Positions 16,948 to 26,900 are shown, counted from the first letter of the stretch. The stretch: DNA of 64,000 bases from Christensenella hongkongensis (GCF_000981035.1 NZ_LAYJ01000101.1:57327-121326), one strand, 5' to 3'. Translations and numbers: made by a program. The notes: a model not told the origin generated them from the sequence alone.

Positions 16948-17967
16948 ATGAAAACATCAGATTTTGACTATGAATTACCTGAAGAGCTGATCGCGCAGAC
17001 TCCGGTCAGTCCAAGGGATCATTCCCGCCTGCTTGTTTACGACAGGCAGACAAAAGAAACATTTGACAGGCACTTTTACGACGTAACGGATTACCTGAAA
17101 AAGGGCGATGTACTTGTTGTAAACGAAACAAAGGTCATTCCGGCCCGTTTGTATGGCAAAAAGCGAGGCACGGAAACGGACTTTGAATTTTTGCTGCTCA
17201 AAAGGCTGCAGCTCGACATATGGGAAGTGATTATGCGTCCGGGGAAAAAATTAAAACCGGGCGGTTTTGTTGATTTTGGCGACGACCTGTGCGCCGAGCT
17301 TTTGTGTAAAAAAGAAGACGGCGTATGCGAGGTACGGTTTCATTACGACGGCGTTTTTGAGGAGCTTTTGGACCGGTACGGAAATATGCCGCTGCCACCC
17401 TATATCACAGAAAAACTGGAGGAAAAGGAACGGTACCAGACGGTTTACGCAAAAGAGGACGGCAGCGCCGCAGCGCCAACGGCCGGCCTGCATTTTACGC
17501 CTGAGCTGATGCGGAAAATCGAAGAGATGGGAGTTACCATCGTAAAAATTCTCCTGCATGTAGGGCTTGGAACATTCCGCCCGATGAAGGAAGATACGGT
17601 AGAAGAGCACATTATGCACTCCGAGTATTACAGCGTGAGCGAGCAGGCCGCGCGCATGATCAACGATGCGAAAAAAGAGGGCAGGCGCGTGATCGCTGTG
17701 GGCACAACAAGCGTGCGCACGCTTGAAAGCGCAGCGTGCGGCGGACGTGTGCAGGCGGGAAGCGCGGATACGGATATTTTTATTTATCCGGGCTATGACT
17801 ACCAGATCGTTGACGCGCTCATTACGAATTTCCATTTGCCTAAATCCACGCTGATCATGCTTGTGAGCGCTTTTTGCGGCAGGGAGGAAACGCTTCGTAT
17901 TTATCGCAGGGCAGTGGAAGAGCGGTACCGTTTTTTCAGCTTTGGCGACGCAATGCTGATCATATAA
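16948..17967 (+). CDS. queA: S-adenosylmethionine:tRNA ribosyltransferase-isomerase
   Basis: 339 residues. It transfers and rearranges the ribosyl part of SAM onto 7-aminomethyl-7-deazaguanine in tRNA, the step before queuosine. N-terminal motif [12 protein letters not shown] and the internal PTAGLHFT are typical. The -10 box TATAAT (16937-16942) ends five bases before the ATG and there is no ribosome site, which suggests a leaderless transcript; read-through from ruvB is also possible (15-bp gap). Its pathway partner tgt lies at 24739. Confidence 0.97.
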   Translation: MKTSDFDYELPEELIAQTPVSPRDHSRLLVYDRQTKETFDRHFYDVTDYLKKGDVLVVNETKVIPARLYGKKRGTETDFEFLLLKRLQLDIWEVIMRPGKKLKPGGFVDFGDDLCAELLCKKEDGVCEVRFHYDGVFEELLDRYGNMPLPPYITEKLEEKERYQTVYAKEDGSAAAPTAGLHFTPELMRKIEEMGVTIVKILLHVGLGTFRPMKEDTVEEHIMHSEYYSVSEQAARMINDAKKEGRRVIAVGTTSVRTLESAACGGRVQAGSADTDIFIYPGYDYQIVDALITNFHLPKSTLIMLVSAFCGREETLRIYRRAVEERYRFFSFGDAMLII

Positions 17968-17982
17968 AAGGGATATGTGGAT

Positions 17983-18801
17983 ATGAAGATAAAGGCTGTA
18001 TGCGCGGCGTTTTTCAGCGCGACGGGAACGACGAAAAAAATCGTATGGGAAATTGCAAAGGAAATTGCGGTTGAGCTGAAAATAAGCCTGCGGGAATTTG
18101 ACTTTACCCTTCCTCAGGCACGTAGAAATCCGCCGGTTTTTTCAGAAAACGAAATCGTGGTATTTGGCACGCCCGTATACGCAGGGCGTGTGCCCAATGT
18201 TTTGCTCCCATACCTTGCTGCGATAGAGGGAAACGGCGCGGTTGCCGTGCCTGTCGTTGTTTATGGGAACCGTGATTTTGACGACGCGCTGATCGAACTG
18301 CGGGATATCCTGCTAAAAGGCGGCCTTAAGCCCATTGCCGCAGCCGCTTTCGTGGGGGAGCATTCTTTTTCGGATCGTCTTGCAAAAGGCAGGCCGGACG
18401 CGGAAGACCTGCGTTTTGCTCGTGGGTTTGCAGAGCAGGCTGTGCAGAAATTACGTCACGGCCGGCAGGCAGAGGAGCTTTTTGTCAAAGGCGTGCCGCA
18501 GCCATACAGGGGTTATTACCAGCCGCGGGACAGGAAAGGAAGCCCTGTCGATATCAGGAAGGTGAAACCATTGACGGGCAAGGAGTGCGACGCGTGCGGG
18601 TTGTGTGTTAAGCTTTGCCCGATGGGCTCGATCAGCAGTGGGGATGTGAGCGGCTTTACCGGTATTTGTATCAAGTGCGGGGCGTGTATCAAAGGCTGTC
18701 CGCGGCACGCAAAGTATTACGATGACGAAGGATATCTTTACCACCGCCATGAACTGGAAGAAGGGCTGAAAAGGCGGGCGCAGCCGGAACTGTTTTTATA
18801 G
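17983..18801 (+). CDS. EFR1-type flavodoxin/ferredoxin protein
   Basis: 272 residues. The N-terminal part has a flavodoxin-like FMN-binding fold, with the phosphate loop FSATGTTKK near residues 11-19 and VFGTPVYAGR near 60. The C-terminus holds two 4Fe-4S ferredoxin motifs, CDACGLCVKLCP and CIKCGACIKGCP. Such fused proteins are probable electron carriers in anaerobes. The ATG at 17983 is used (AAAAGGG upstream); a GTG two codons earlier is less well spaced. Follows queA by 15 bp and precedes the HD protein by 9 bp, so likely in one operon. Confidence 0.9.
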   Translation: MKIKAVCAAFFSATGTTKKIVWEIAKEIAVELKISLREFDFTLPQARRNPPVFSENEIVVFGTPVYAGRVPNVLLPYLAAIEGNGAVAVPVVVYGNRDFDDALIELRDILLKGGLKPIAAAAFVGEHSFSDRLAKGRPDAEDLRFARGFAEQAVQKLRHGRQAEELFVKGVPQPYRGYYQPRDRKGSPVDIRKVKPLTGKECDACGLCVKLCPMGSISSGDVSGFTGICIKCGACIKGCPRHAKYYDDEGYLYHRHELEEGLKRRAQPELFL

Positions 18802-18810
18802 GGGAAAATT

Positions 18811-20097
18811 ATGCCGATTATTGACGCAAATGATATCAGCGATTTATTGCAACGCACCTTAAACAGTGTGGATGAAAGGATTGTGGGGCACGGAAAACGC
18901 GTATCTTTTATTGTGTCGCGTATGCTTGAGGCGCAGGGCGTATACACGCAAAAGGAAAAGCAGGAAATATGTTTTTTGGCATTGCTGCATGATGTGGGGG
19001 CATATAAAACAGAAGAGATCGATCAAATGCTGCGGTTTGAAACGGAAAATATCTGGGAACATTCCATTTATGGATATTTATTCCTTTTGTACCTTTCGCC
19101 GCTTACGAAATTTGCCCAGGCAGTGTTGTTTCATCATTTAAGCTACGACAAACTCAGGGAGACCAAAACGGACTGTAAAGATATCGCTCAGATATTGCAT
19201 TTGGCAGACAGGGTGGATATTTTTAACGAGCATGAGCCAAAGAGAAAAGAACTTTTAAAGGAACACCTGGAACGTTCAAGCGGGAGCAGGTTTTCTCCGG
19301 AAGTACTCAGTTTATTTTGGAAAGCGGATGAAAAATACCATATTTGGGATGGCCTGGAAGACGATATCGATTTCCACAGCATGATCGGTGAAGTGGCGTT
19401 TTCACAAAAAACGATCAGGATGTATCTTAATATGATCGTGTTTACGATAGACTTCCGCAGCCACCACACGGTTACGCATACGGTAACAACAACACAGATC
19501 GCCTTTCGTACGGCGCAGCTGATGGGGGTTGACCAGGACACCTTAAGGAAGATTTATTATGGCGCGATGCTGCACGATCTTGGGAAAGTTGGCGTTCCGG
19601 TCGAGATACTCGAATTTCCCGGAAAACTGAGCGCACAGGCGATGCGTGTTATGCGTACCCATGTGGATATCACTGGGGCGATTCTTGCGGACAGCTTTGA
19701 TCCGGTGATTACACAGATCGCGCTGCGCCACCACGAGAAGCTGGACGGCTCTGGGTACCAGCGCGGACTTATGGCGAGGGACCTGACAATACCGGAACGG
19801 ATTGTCGCGGTATCGGATATTGTAAGCGCTCTTTACGGTACGCGCAGCTATAAGGAATCCTTTCCAAAAGAAAAGACGCTTCACATAATCCAAAAGCAAA
19901 GCGGCGAAGGCCTGATCGATAAGACCGTTGTCGCAGTAATCTCTGATAATTTTGATTCCATCATGGAGACGGTAAAAGAACGGTGCAAGCCGGTATGGGA
20001 GCTCTATCATAAAATGCAGGACGAGTACAGGCGCCTTATGGAGCAATATGCAGGCACAGCCCTGTCCACAAGCGCCGGAAAAACGGATTTTGCTTGA
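18811..20097 (+). CDS. Two-domain HD/HD-GYP-like phosphohydrolase
   Basis: 428 residues with two HD-type metal sites. The first (about 20-180) has LLHDVG and the second (about 205-400) has MLHDLGKVGVP followed by the HD-GYP-type segment HHEKLDGSGYQRG. True HD-GYP cyclic-di-GMP phosphodiesterases read GYP where this protein has GYQ, so activity on cyclic-di-GMP is plausible but unproven. A diguanylate cyclase lies 1.9 kb downstream, which would fit a local cyclic-di-GMP role. Overlaps nothing; it is the last gene of the ruvB-queA run. Confidence 0.85.
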   Translation: MPIIDANDISDLLQRTLNSVDERIVGHGKRVSFIVSRMLEAQGVYTQKEKQEICFLALLHDVGAYKTEEIDQMLRFETENIWEHSIYGYLFLLYLSPLTKFAQAVLFHHLSYDKLRETKTDCKDIAQILHLADRVDIFNEHEPKRKELLKEHLERSSGSRFSPEVLSLFWKADEKYHIWDGLEDDIDFHSMIGEVAFSQKTIRMYLNMIVFTIDFRSHHTVTHTVTTTQIAFRTAQLMGVDQDTLRKIYYGAMLHDLGKVGVPVEILEFPGKLSAQAMRVMRTHVDITGAILADSFDPVITQIALRHHEKLDGSGYQRGLMARDLTIPERIVAVSDIVSALYGTRSYKESFPKEKTLHIIQKQSGEGLIDKTVVAVISDNFDSIMETVKERCKPVWELYHKMQDEYRRLMEQYAGTALSTSAGKTDFA

Positions 20098-20122
20098 CGC
20101 ACAGTTGCGGCAATGTTATGAT
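20094..20122 (+). promoter_or_regulatory. Promoter of the ABC-F gene
   Basis: TTGACG and TATGAT spaced 17 bp. The -35 overlaps the stop codon region of the preceding HD gene. The transcript would begin near 20129, giving a 250-nt leader. Confidence 0.75.
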
Positions 20123-20153
20123 AGCGGTAACCAAAAATAAAGGAGACAGGCGG

Positions 20154-20174
20154 ATGCGTAATATTTCTTGCTAA
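20154..20174 (+). CDS. Short leader peptide (6 aa) before the ABC-F gene
   Basis: ATG with an excellent ribosome site (AGGAGACAGG) followed by five codons and stop, encoding MRNISC. Its position at the front of an attenuator leader resembles the control peptides of ribosome-targeting drug resistance genes. Role inferred from position only. Confidence 0.5.
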   Translation: MRNISC

Positions 20175-20177
20175 ATC

Positions 20178-20258
20178 ATGAATATGAATAGGGTGATCCA
20201 AAAACGAAGGAAACCGTTTGTTGTGATGCCCATGCAAGAAAGTTACGAAAATCTGTAA
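20178..20258 (+). CDS. Second leader ORF (26 aa) overlapping the antiterminator
   Basis: Starts four bases after the first leader peptide ends and encodes 26 residues, MNMNRVIQKRRKPFVV then MPMQESYENL. Its last codons contain the GCAAGAAAGTTA that pairs with the terminator arm, so a ribosome translating or stalled here would change folding. It lacks a clear ribosome site and may be read by coupling with the first peptide. Confidence 0.45.
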   Translation: MNMNRVIQKRRKPFVVMPMQESYENL

Positions 20259-20349
20259 AACTGTTCTGGCTCCGGGGAAAAGCTGCCCGGAGCAAATCGC
20301 GGCATTTTTTAAAGCCTGCGGGAAAGTTAACTTTCTTGCAGGTTTTTTT
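20234..20349 (+). promoter_or_regulatory. Transcription attenuator (terminator/antiterminator) before the ABC-F gene
   Basis: The terminator hairpin CCTGC...GCAGG with inner GAAAGTTAACTTTC is followed by seven T (20343-20349). GCAAGAAAGTTA at 20234-20245 is the exact complement of TAACTTTCTTGC at 20328-20339, the 3' arm of that terminator, so the two structures exclude each other. A further hairpin GCTCCGGG/CCCGGAGC lies between them. This is the layout of drug-induced ribosome-mediated attenuation. Confidence 0.8.
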
Positions 20350-20379
20350 ATACTCTTTTACAAACAGGAGGAATATTTT

Positions 20380-21852
20380 ATGTCGTTAATTCATATATCA
20401 AACCTTACATTTTCCTACGGCGGAAGTTACGATACAATTTTTGACGATGTATCCTTTCAAATGGATACAAACTGGAAGCTGGGCTTTACGGGGAGAAACG
20501 GATGCGGAAAAACCACATTTCTCAGGCTGCTTTCAGGAAAGCTGGAATACCGCGGGAGCATATCGGCGCCGGTGTCGTTTGATTACTTTCCGTTTCCCAT
20601 AGCAGATAAAACGCTGACTACGCTTGAAGTAGCGCAGGGTATTGCAGAATTTGAACCGTGGCAGCTGGAACGTGAACTATCACTTTTGCAGGTGGCGGAG
20701 GATGTGCTTTCAAGGCCTTTTGAAACGCTGAGCAACGGCGAGCAGACAAAGGTTCTGCTTGCAGTGCTGTTTTTGCAGCAAGATCATTTTTTGCTGATTG
20801 ACGAGCCAACAAACCATCTCGATCAGGCGGCGCGCGAAATCGTAGGCAATTATCTGCGGAGCAAACGGGGATTCATACTGGTGTCGCATGACAGGGCATT
20901 TTTGGATTCCTGTATCGATCATATTCTATCGATCAATAAAACAAATATCGAAATACAAAACGGGAATTTTTCTTCATGGATGGAAAACAAAGAGCGGCAG
21001 GACAGCTATGAGTTAAACCAGAATGAACGGCTCAAAAAAGAAATCAAGCGCCTTACGGAGACTGCCCGTCAAAAGGCAAACTGGGCGGACAAAGTGGAAA
21101 AAACAAAAAAAGGAACAAGGATTGCCGGCCTCAGGCCGGACAGGGGCGCAATCGGGCATAAGGCCGCTAAGATGATGAAACGCGCCAAAAGCACGGAAGA
21201 CCGGTCACAACGGGCGGTAGAGGAAAAATCAAAGTTACTTAAAAATTTGGAGCGGGCAGACGATTTAAAACTGATCCCGCTGGCGCATCACACGCAAAGG
21301 CTTGCAGAGCTTAAAGATGTTTCGGTTTCTTATGGTGATAAAACAGTATGCAAAAATGTGAGCTTCACGTTAAATCAGGGAGACCGTATTGCGCTTTCCG
21401 GAAAAAACGGGTGTGGAAAAACAAGCATACTGAAGTTTTTTTGCGGGCAGCCGGCCCTGCATGGCGGTACATTTTTCCTTGCATCAAACCTTGTGATTTC
21501 TTATGTCCCGCAGGATGCTGCGTTTTTATCGGGAAGCCTCGAAGCATTTGCACGGGAGACAGAGAACGAAACGCTGTTTATGACGATGCTGCGTAAAATG
21601 GGTTTTCCGAGGGTACAGTTCGACAAAAATATGGAAGAACTGAGCGAGGGGCAGCGAAAGAAAGTACTTCTTGCAAAAAGCCTGTGTGAGAGGGCGCATC
21701 TTTATGTGTGGGATGAACCATTAAATTTTATCGATGCGATCTCAAGAATACAGATCGAACAAATGATCAAAAAGTCCGGAGCAACAATGCTTTTTGTAGA
21801 ACACGACCGCAGCTTTGAAGAAACGGTCGCAACGAAAACAATAAAATTATAA
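20380..21852 (+). CDS. Lsa-like ABC-F ribosomal protection protein
   Basis: 490 residues. Two ABC domains without membrane segments: Walker A GRNGCGKTT near 38 with EPTNHLD Walker B near 149, and GKNGCGKTS near 344 with a second signature SEGQRKK. The arm between them (about 200-290) is the interdomain linker that reaches the ribosomal drug site in this class. From memory the start (MDTNWKLGFTGRNG) and the linker closely resemble Lsa proteins, which give resistance to lincosamides, pleuromutilins and streptogramin A by displacing drug from the 50S subunit. The attenuator leader supports a resistance role; the drug range is inferred. Confidence 0.88.
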   Translation: MSLIHISNLTFSYGGSYDTIFDDVSFQMDTNWKLGFTGRNGCGKTTFLRLLSGKLEYRGSISAPVSFDYFPFPIADKTLTTLEVAQGIAEFEPWQLERELSLLQVAEDVLSRPFETLSNGEQTKVLLAVLFLQQDHFLLIDEPTNHLDQAAREIVGNYLRSKRGFILVSHDRAFLDSCIDHILSINKTNIEIQNGNFSSWMENKERQDSYELNQNERLKKEIKRLTETARQKANWADKVEKTKKGTRIAGLRPDRGAIGHKAAKMMKRAKSTEDRSQRAVEEKSKLLKNLERADDLKLIPLAHHTQRLAELKDVSVSYGDKTVCKNVSFTLNQGDRIALSGKNGCGKTSILKFFCGQPALHGGTFFLASNLVISYVPQDAAFLSGSLEAFARETENETLFMTMLRKMGFPRVQFDKNMEELSEGQRKKVLLAKSLCERAHLYVWDEPLNFIDAISRIQIEQMIKKSGATMLFVEHDRSFEETVATKTIKL

Positions 21853-21861
21853 TGTATACTT

Positions 21862-21891
21862 TTGACAGGGAGTTTGATAAAATAATATAGT
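21862..21891 (+). promoter_or_regulatory. Promoter of the diguanylate cyclase gene
   Basis: TTGACA and TATAGT spaced 18 bp, immediately after the ABC-F stop codon; the leader would be about 100 nt. Confidence 0.6.
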
Positions 21892-22001
21892 ACTAAAAAA
21901 GTAATATATCATAGACTGGTCTGGTTCCACAACGGGCCGAGGGATTGTAATATGTATGGCATAAAACCAAATTGCGCTATCCCTGCAAAAGGAGAAATGG
22001 T

Positions 22002-24701
22002 GTGAATGCGTTGGAACAAAGAGCAGTCGATTTTATGAATCGCCTGCAAAAGGCTTATTATGAAGAGCGGGACCTTGCTGCGACCATAGGCATGCTGGAC
22101 AGGGATGTCCAGTGGATAGGTACGGGCGAAGGAGAAGAATGCAACGGGATTGAAGAAGCAAGGCTCTTTTTGGAAAATGAATGGAAGGAATTCAAAGGCT
22201 CGTTTACAATATTAAACAGCAGGTATTGGGCGTCGGCCCTCGGGGAAGGGCTTTGTGCCTTGCAGGGACTCGTATGCGTCAAAGAAAATGCCAGCGACTG
22301 CGACGTCATGGAGCTGCCTGTACGTATATCGGCGGTGTGCATAGAGCGTAACGGCGAGATAAAGCTGCGCCAGCTTCATATTTCGCTTGCCAGCAGCGAC
22401 CAGGCGGCGGAGGAATTTTTTCCCCGTATCTTTACGAAAGAGCAGACGGAATTTCTCAAAAATATGCTGGACGAGCAGACAACGAAGCTCAAGGAACGAA
22501 GCCTTGACCTCGAGGCGCTTACCAACAACATTCCGGGCGGCGTAATTTGTTGTGACTATACGCCGGAGCTGGATCTTTTGCAATTCAGCGAAGGGTTTCT
22601 TTCGATGTTTGGGTATACGAGGGAAGAGATCATGGATCGGTTCCACGGCAGGTTCGCGCCCATGATTTATGAAAAGGACCTCAAAAAGGCATGGGCAGAC
22701 GCAAAAGAACAACTCGAACGGCAAAATACCAAAGAAATTGAATACAGGGTAGTATGTAAGGATGGCAGCCTTATGTGGGTGCTTGACCGGGGGCAGCTTG
22801 TGGAACGTAACAACGGGAAACGGGTGTTTTATTGTATTCTGATGGATATTACCGAAAATAAGAAGGCGCGGGAAGAACGCCGGCTTTCTGTTGAACGCCA
22901 CCAGATCATCCTGGACCAGTCCACTGATATTATCTTTGAGTGGGATATCAAAAACGACGACCTTTTTTATTCTTCAAACTGGGAGAAGAAGTTTGGCTAC
23001 AAACCAATTAAGGAACGGGTAAGCGAGGACTTGCTGCTGCGTTCCCACGTGCATCCCAAGGACGTCGTTTTACTGGATAAGATCATCAGGGAAATGAAAC
23101 AAGGCGTCGTATATTCGAAAACGGAAATCCGTATCGCGAAGCAGGATGGAAATTATCTGTGGTGCCGCGTGCGGGCGACGCTGCAAACTGATGAAAATGG
23201 CGCGCCGGCAAAAGTAGTAGGCGTAATCATTGATATCGATCAGGAAAAACGGTATGCAAAGATGATGCAGGAGCGTGCGGAACGCGACGTGCTCACCGGG
23301 CTTTATAACAAAGGTGCGGTGCAGGCAATGGTTGAAAAAAAACTGGAGGAACTCGGCAAGAATGCGCGCGCCGCCTTTATGATTATCGATGTGGATAATT
23401 TCAAGATGATCAATGACGTCTACGGACACCTGAGCGGCGATGCAATGCTTGCTGATGTTGCCGGTATCCTCCAGAATATGTTTCGCGAGGGAGACGTTGT
23501 TGGACGCGTCGGCGGGGATGAGTTTACTGTTTTCCTCGGGAATATACAGGAACGCGAAAATGCAGGACAGCGGGCGAGAGACATTTTGAGCGCATTTGAA
23601 GGATTGCTTGGCGCAGGGAGCGGGCGACATCATCTCTCGTGCAGTATTGGTATAGCAATGGCGCCTGAGGACGGCACTGATTTTTATACATTGTATAAAA
23701 ATGCGGATGTCGCGCTGTACAATGCCAAAACAGAGGGGAAATGCACCTTCTCGTTTTATTCTCCAATACTTCCTGATTTTGATGAGAAGGAACAGGTCGG
23801 ACGAGCAAGCTATCTTGGGGCGGCCATTGATTCCAATCACAGCGGCAGGGGAATGAATCAGGAACTTGCGGAATATGTATTCCATACTTTGTACCAGACG
23901 GAGGATATAGAAAAGGCCATTCCGCTTATTTTGGAGATTGTCGGCAAGAAGTTTGACGTTAGCAGGGCTTATATTTTTGAGAATTCAGAGGACGGCGCCA
24001 CCTGTAGCAATACCTTTGAATGGTGCGACGATGGTATCCTGCCGCAAATAGATGTGCTGCAAAATATAGATTATGTTCAGCTCGATTATTTTGAAGAAAA
24101 TTTCAACGAGGATGGGATTTTCTATTGTAAAGATGTGGATAAGCTGTCCCCAAAACAACAGGAATTGTTAAAAAGCCAGGGCATCAAATCCATGCTGCAG
24201 TGCGCGATCAGGGACGACGGGAAGATAAAAGGCTTCGTCGGCTTTGACGAGTGCAGTGAAAACCGGTTTTGGACGAAGGAGCAGGTGAATACGCTTTCGC
24301 TTGTGGCTGCGGTTCTAAGCGTGTTCCTGCTCAAGGAACGGGCGCATGTCCGCACGGAAGAAGTGCTCAGGGCGTTGGAAACGATACTCGATTATCAGGA
24401 TTCATGGATTTATGTGGTAGAAAAAGATACGCATAAAATTTTATATGCAAACAAGCGCACCAAGGAAAACGTACCGGGTATCGGGGTGGGGGAAAAATGC
24501 TGCAAGGTGTTTTTCCAGACGGACAAGCACTGTGATAACTGCCCGGGCGGAAAGCTTACGCAAGACGATAAAAAAGCGGAAGCGGAAATATTCAGTGAAA
24601 TACTGGATAGAAAGGTTATGGCGAAGGCAAGGAGCATTCCGTGGGTTGGCGGCAAGGAAGTGTTTTTGATGATTTGCGACGACGTCAGCCAAGAATCGTG
24701 A
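22002..24701 (+). CDS. Multi-sensor diguanylate cyclase (NTF2-like, PAS-PAS-GGDEF-GAF-PAS)
   Basis: 899 residues from GTG at 22002 (AAAGGAG upstream). Order: an N-terminal SnoaL/NTF2-like domain (about 5-135), two PAS domains (about 170-280 and 290-405), a GGDEF domain (about 415-575) with intact GGDEF at 504-508 and an RxxD inhibitory site five residues before it (REGD), a GAF-like domain (about 605-770), and a final PAS-like segment containing a Cys cluster (GEKCCKVFFQTDKHCDNCPG). It should make cyclic-di-GMP, with product inhibition through RxxD. There is no transmembrane segment, so it senses cytosolic signals. The Cys-rich end could bind metal, heme or redox cues. Confidence 0.9.
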   Translation: MNALEQRAVDFMNRLQKAYYEERDLAATIGMLDRDVQWIGTGEGEECNGIEEARLFLENEWKEFKGSFTILNSRYWASALGEGLCALQGLVCVKENASDCDVMELPVRISAVCIERNGEIKLRQLHISLASSDQAAEEFFPRIFTKEQTEFLKNMLDEQTTKLKERSLDLEALTNNIPGGVICCDYTPELDLLQFSEGFLSMFGYTREEIMDRFHGRFAPMIYEKDLKKAWADAKEQLERQNTKEIEYRVVCKDGSLMWVLDRGQLVERNNGKRVFYCILMDITENKKAREERRLSVERHQIILDQSTDIIFEWDIKNDDLFYSSNWEKKFGYKPIKERVSEDLLLRSHVHPKDVVLLDKIIREMKQGVVYSKTEIRIAKQDGNYLWCRVRATLQTDENGAPAKVVGVIIDIDQEKRYAKMMQERAERDVLTGLYNKGAVQAMVEKKLEELGKNARAAFMIIDVDNFKMINDVYGHLSGDAMLADVAGILQNMFREGDVVGRVGGDEFTVFLGNIQERENAGQRARDILSAFEGLLGAGSGRHHLSCSIGIAMAPEDGTDFYTLYKNADVALYNAKTEGKCTFSFYSPILPDFDEKEQVGRASYLGAAIDSNHSGRGMNQELAEYVFHTLYQTEDIEKAIPLILEIVGKKFDVSRAYIFENSEDGATCSNTFEWCDDGILPQIDVLQNIDYVQLDYFEENFNEDGIFYCKDVDKLSPKQQELLKSQGIKSMLQCAIRDDGKIKGFVGFDECSENRFWTKEQVNTLSLVAAVLSVFLLKERAHVRTEEVLRALETILDYQDSWIYVVEKDTHKILYANKRTKENVPGIGVGEKCCKVFFQTDKHCDNCPGGKLTQDDKKAEAEIFSEILDRKVMAKARSIPWVGGKEVFLMICDDVSQES

Positions 24702-25860
<1,159 letters not shown>

Positions 25861-25873
25861 TGGGAAAAAATTA

Positions 25874-25902
25874 TTGACTATTAGGCGCGCAAACGATATT
25901 AT
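25874..25902 (+). promoter_or_regulatory. Promoter of yajC
   Basis: TTGACT and TATTAT spaced 17 bp in the tgt-yajC gap. Confidence 0.7.
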
Positions 25903-25946
25903 AGTCTATAGTACTTTTTTGAAAAATGAAAGGCGGTAATTAAGGT

Positions 25947-26390
25947 ATGCCAACAGGATGTGTAAGTGGAACGGCGGATGCTGCAGGAACGGCGGCAAGC
26001 GGCGGAAACAGTATGCTGATGATGCTCTTCCCGATCTTGCTGATCGTGGTGTTCATCGTTTTGATCATTGTTCCGAACAAAAGGAAAGAAAAACAGTTTA
26101 AGAATATGCTCGGCAACTTGCGTATCGGCGACATGATTAAGACAATCGGCGGTTTTTACGGCAAGGTTGTTGCGATTAAGGAAGACCTCATTACGATTGA
26201 ATGCGGTCCGGATAAAACAAAGCTGGTTCTCGCAAAAGGCGCAATCGCTTCTGTAGAAAGTTTTGAAGAGGGTAAAGAAATCCCGGACAAAACGGACGAA
26301 AAGAAAGATAAATCAGACGATAGCGATAAAAAGGACGATAAAGCGGACGAAAAGAAAGAAAATTCCAAGAGCGCGAAAAAGGGAAAATAA
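25947..26390 (+). CDS. yajC: Preprotein translocase subunit YajC
   Basis: 147 residues. One transmembrane helix (about 25-47) is followed by the YajC domain with motif RIGDMIKTIGGFYGKV, then an unusually long, highly charged Lys/Asp/Glu tail (about 110-147). YajC associates with SecDF and SecYEG at the plasma membrane. secDF is not in this window. ATG is preceded by AAAGGCGG. Confidence 0.93.
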   Translation: MPTGCVSGTADAAGTAASGGNSMLMMLFPILLIVVFIVLIIVPNKRKEKQFKNMLGNLRIGDMIKTIGGFYGKVVAIKEDLITIECGPDKTKLVLAKGAIASVESFEEGKEIPDKTDEKKDKSDDSDKKDDKADEKKENSKSAKKGK

Positions 26391-26407
26391 GCCGGATCAA
26401 GCAAAAC

Positions 26408-26436
26408 TTGAAATTTTTGTAAACTTATGGTAAAAT
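26408..26436 (+). promoter_or_regulatory. Promoter of scfA
   Basis: TTGAAA and TAAAAT spaced 17 bp, 37 bp before the SCIFF peptide gene. Confidence 0.7.
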
Positions 26437-26472
26437 ACAAAAGTCGAAAATTTCCAAGGAGGAATTTCTTAG

Positions 26473-26616
26473 ATGAAGCATATTAAGACGATTACAAAGA
26501 GTAATCTGAAGGATACTTTACGCACAGGCGGTTGCGGCGAATGCCAGACATCCTGCCAGTCTGCTTGCAAAACGTCCTGTACGCTTGCAAACCAGAAATG
26601 CGAGAAGAAAGACTGA
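26473..26616 (+). CDS. scfA: SCIFF (six-cysteine) ranthipeptide precursor
   Basis: A 47-residue peptide gene with AAGGAGG upstream. Six cysteines at 21, 24, 28, 32, 36 and 43 in the spacing CxxCxxxCxxxCxxxC-x6-C, after a leader of about 20 residues (MKHIKTITKS). This is the conserved clostridial SCIFF family, a ranthipeptide whose cysteines are linked through thioethers by the radical SAM enzyme ScfB, encoded next. SCIFF peptides have been tied to cell-cell signalling and metabolism in some clostridia. A terminator directly after the gene would allow much more precursor than maturase mRNA. Confidence 0.96.
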   Translation: MKHIKTITKSNLKDTLRTGGCGECQTSCQSACKTSCTLANQKCEKKD

Positions 26617-26636
26617 GTTATTTGTATCAAAGTGGT

Positions 26637-26668
26637 GGCGGCATTGTAAAATATGCCGTCATTTTTTT
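26637..26668 (+). terminator. Terminator between scfA and scfB
   Basis: GGCGGCAT pairs with ATGCCGTC (one G-T pair) and is followed by seven T, 20 bp after the scfA stop. Confidence 0.8.
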
Positions 26669-26680
26669 CGCCAAACGAAG

Positions 26681-26729
26681 GGCACACGGGTAAGCAGTAT
26701 GTTCCGCCCGTGAAGCGACGAAGGAGCGC
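26681..26729 (+). repeat. 49-bp direct repeat upstream of scfB, copy 1
   Basis: Matches 26843-26891 at 46 of 49 positions. It contains CACGGG...CCCGTG, able to form a hairpin, then GCGACGAAGGAGCGC, which includes a ribosome-site-like AAGGAG. Between the two copies lie AGTAAAAC twice and its complement GTTTTAC, so the whole stretch could fold. Confidence 0.75.
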
Positions 26730-26842
26730 GGAAGTGGAGGAAGGAAAGCTTGAAACAAAGTAAAACCTCCGTAGGCCGTCAGGAAGAAATCGGTTTTACG
26801 AGACGGGATATTCGTCGAAGTAAAACAACCCAGAACAAAGGG

Positions 26843-26891
26843 GGCACACGGGGGAACAGTATGTTCCGCCCGTGAAGCGACGAAGGAGCGC
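26843..26891 (+). repeat. 49-bp direct repeat upstream of scfB, copy 2
   Basis: Second copy, starting 162 bp after the first. Its AAGGAG lies about 14 bp before the scfB start codon and may serve as its ribosome site. Confidence 0.75.
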
Positions 26892-26900
26892 TGGTAAGGT

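Noticed and set aside
20311..20349. Simple intergenic terminator of the HD gene
   Set aside because: A promoter lies upstream of it, and its 3' arm has a 12-nt exact complement in the leader, so an attenuator fits better.
26750..26875. 41-codon frame between scfA and scfB as a confirmed gene
   Set aside because: It has a fair ribosome site, but composition is odd and half of it lies in a duplicated segment; kept only as a comment in a finding.
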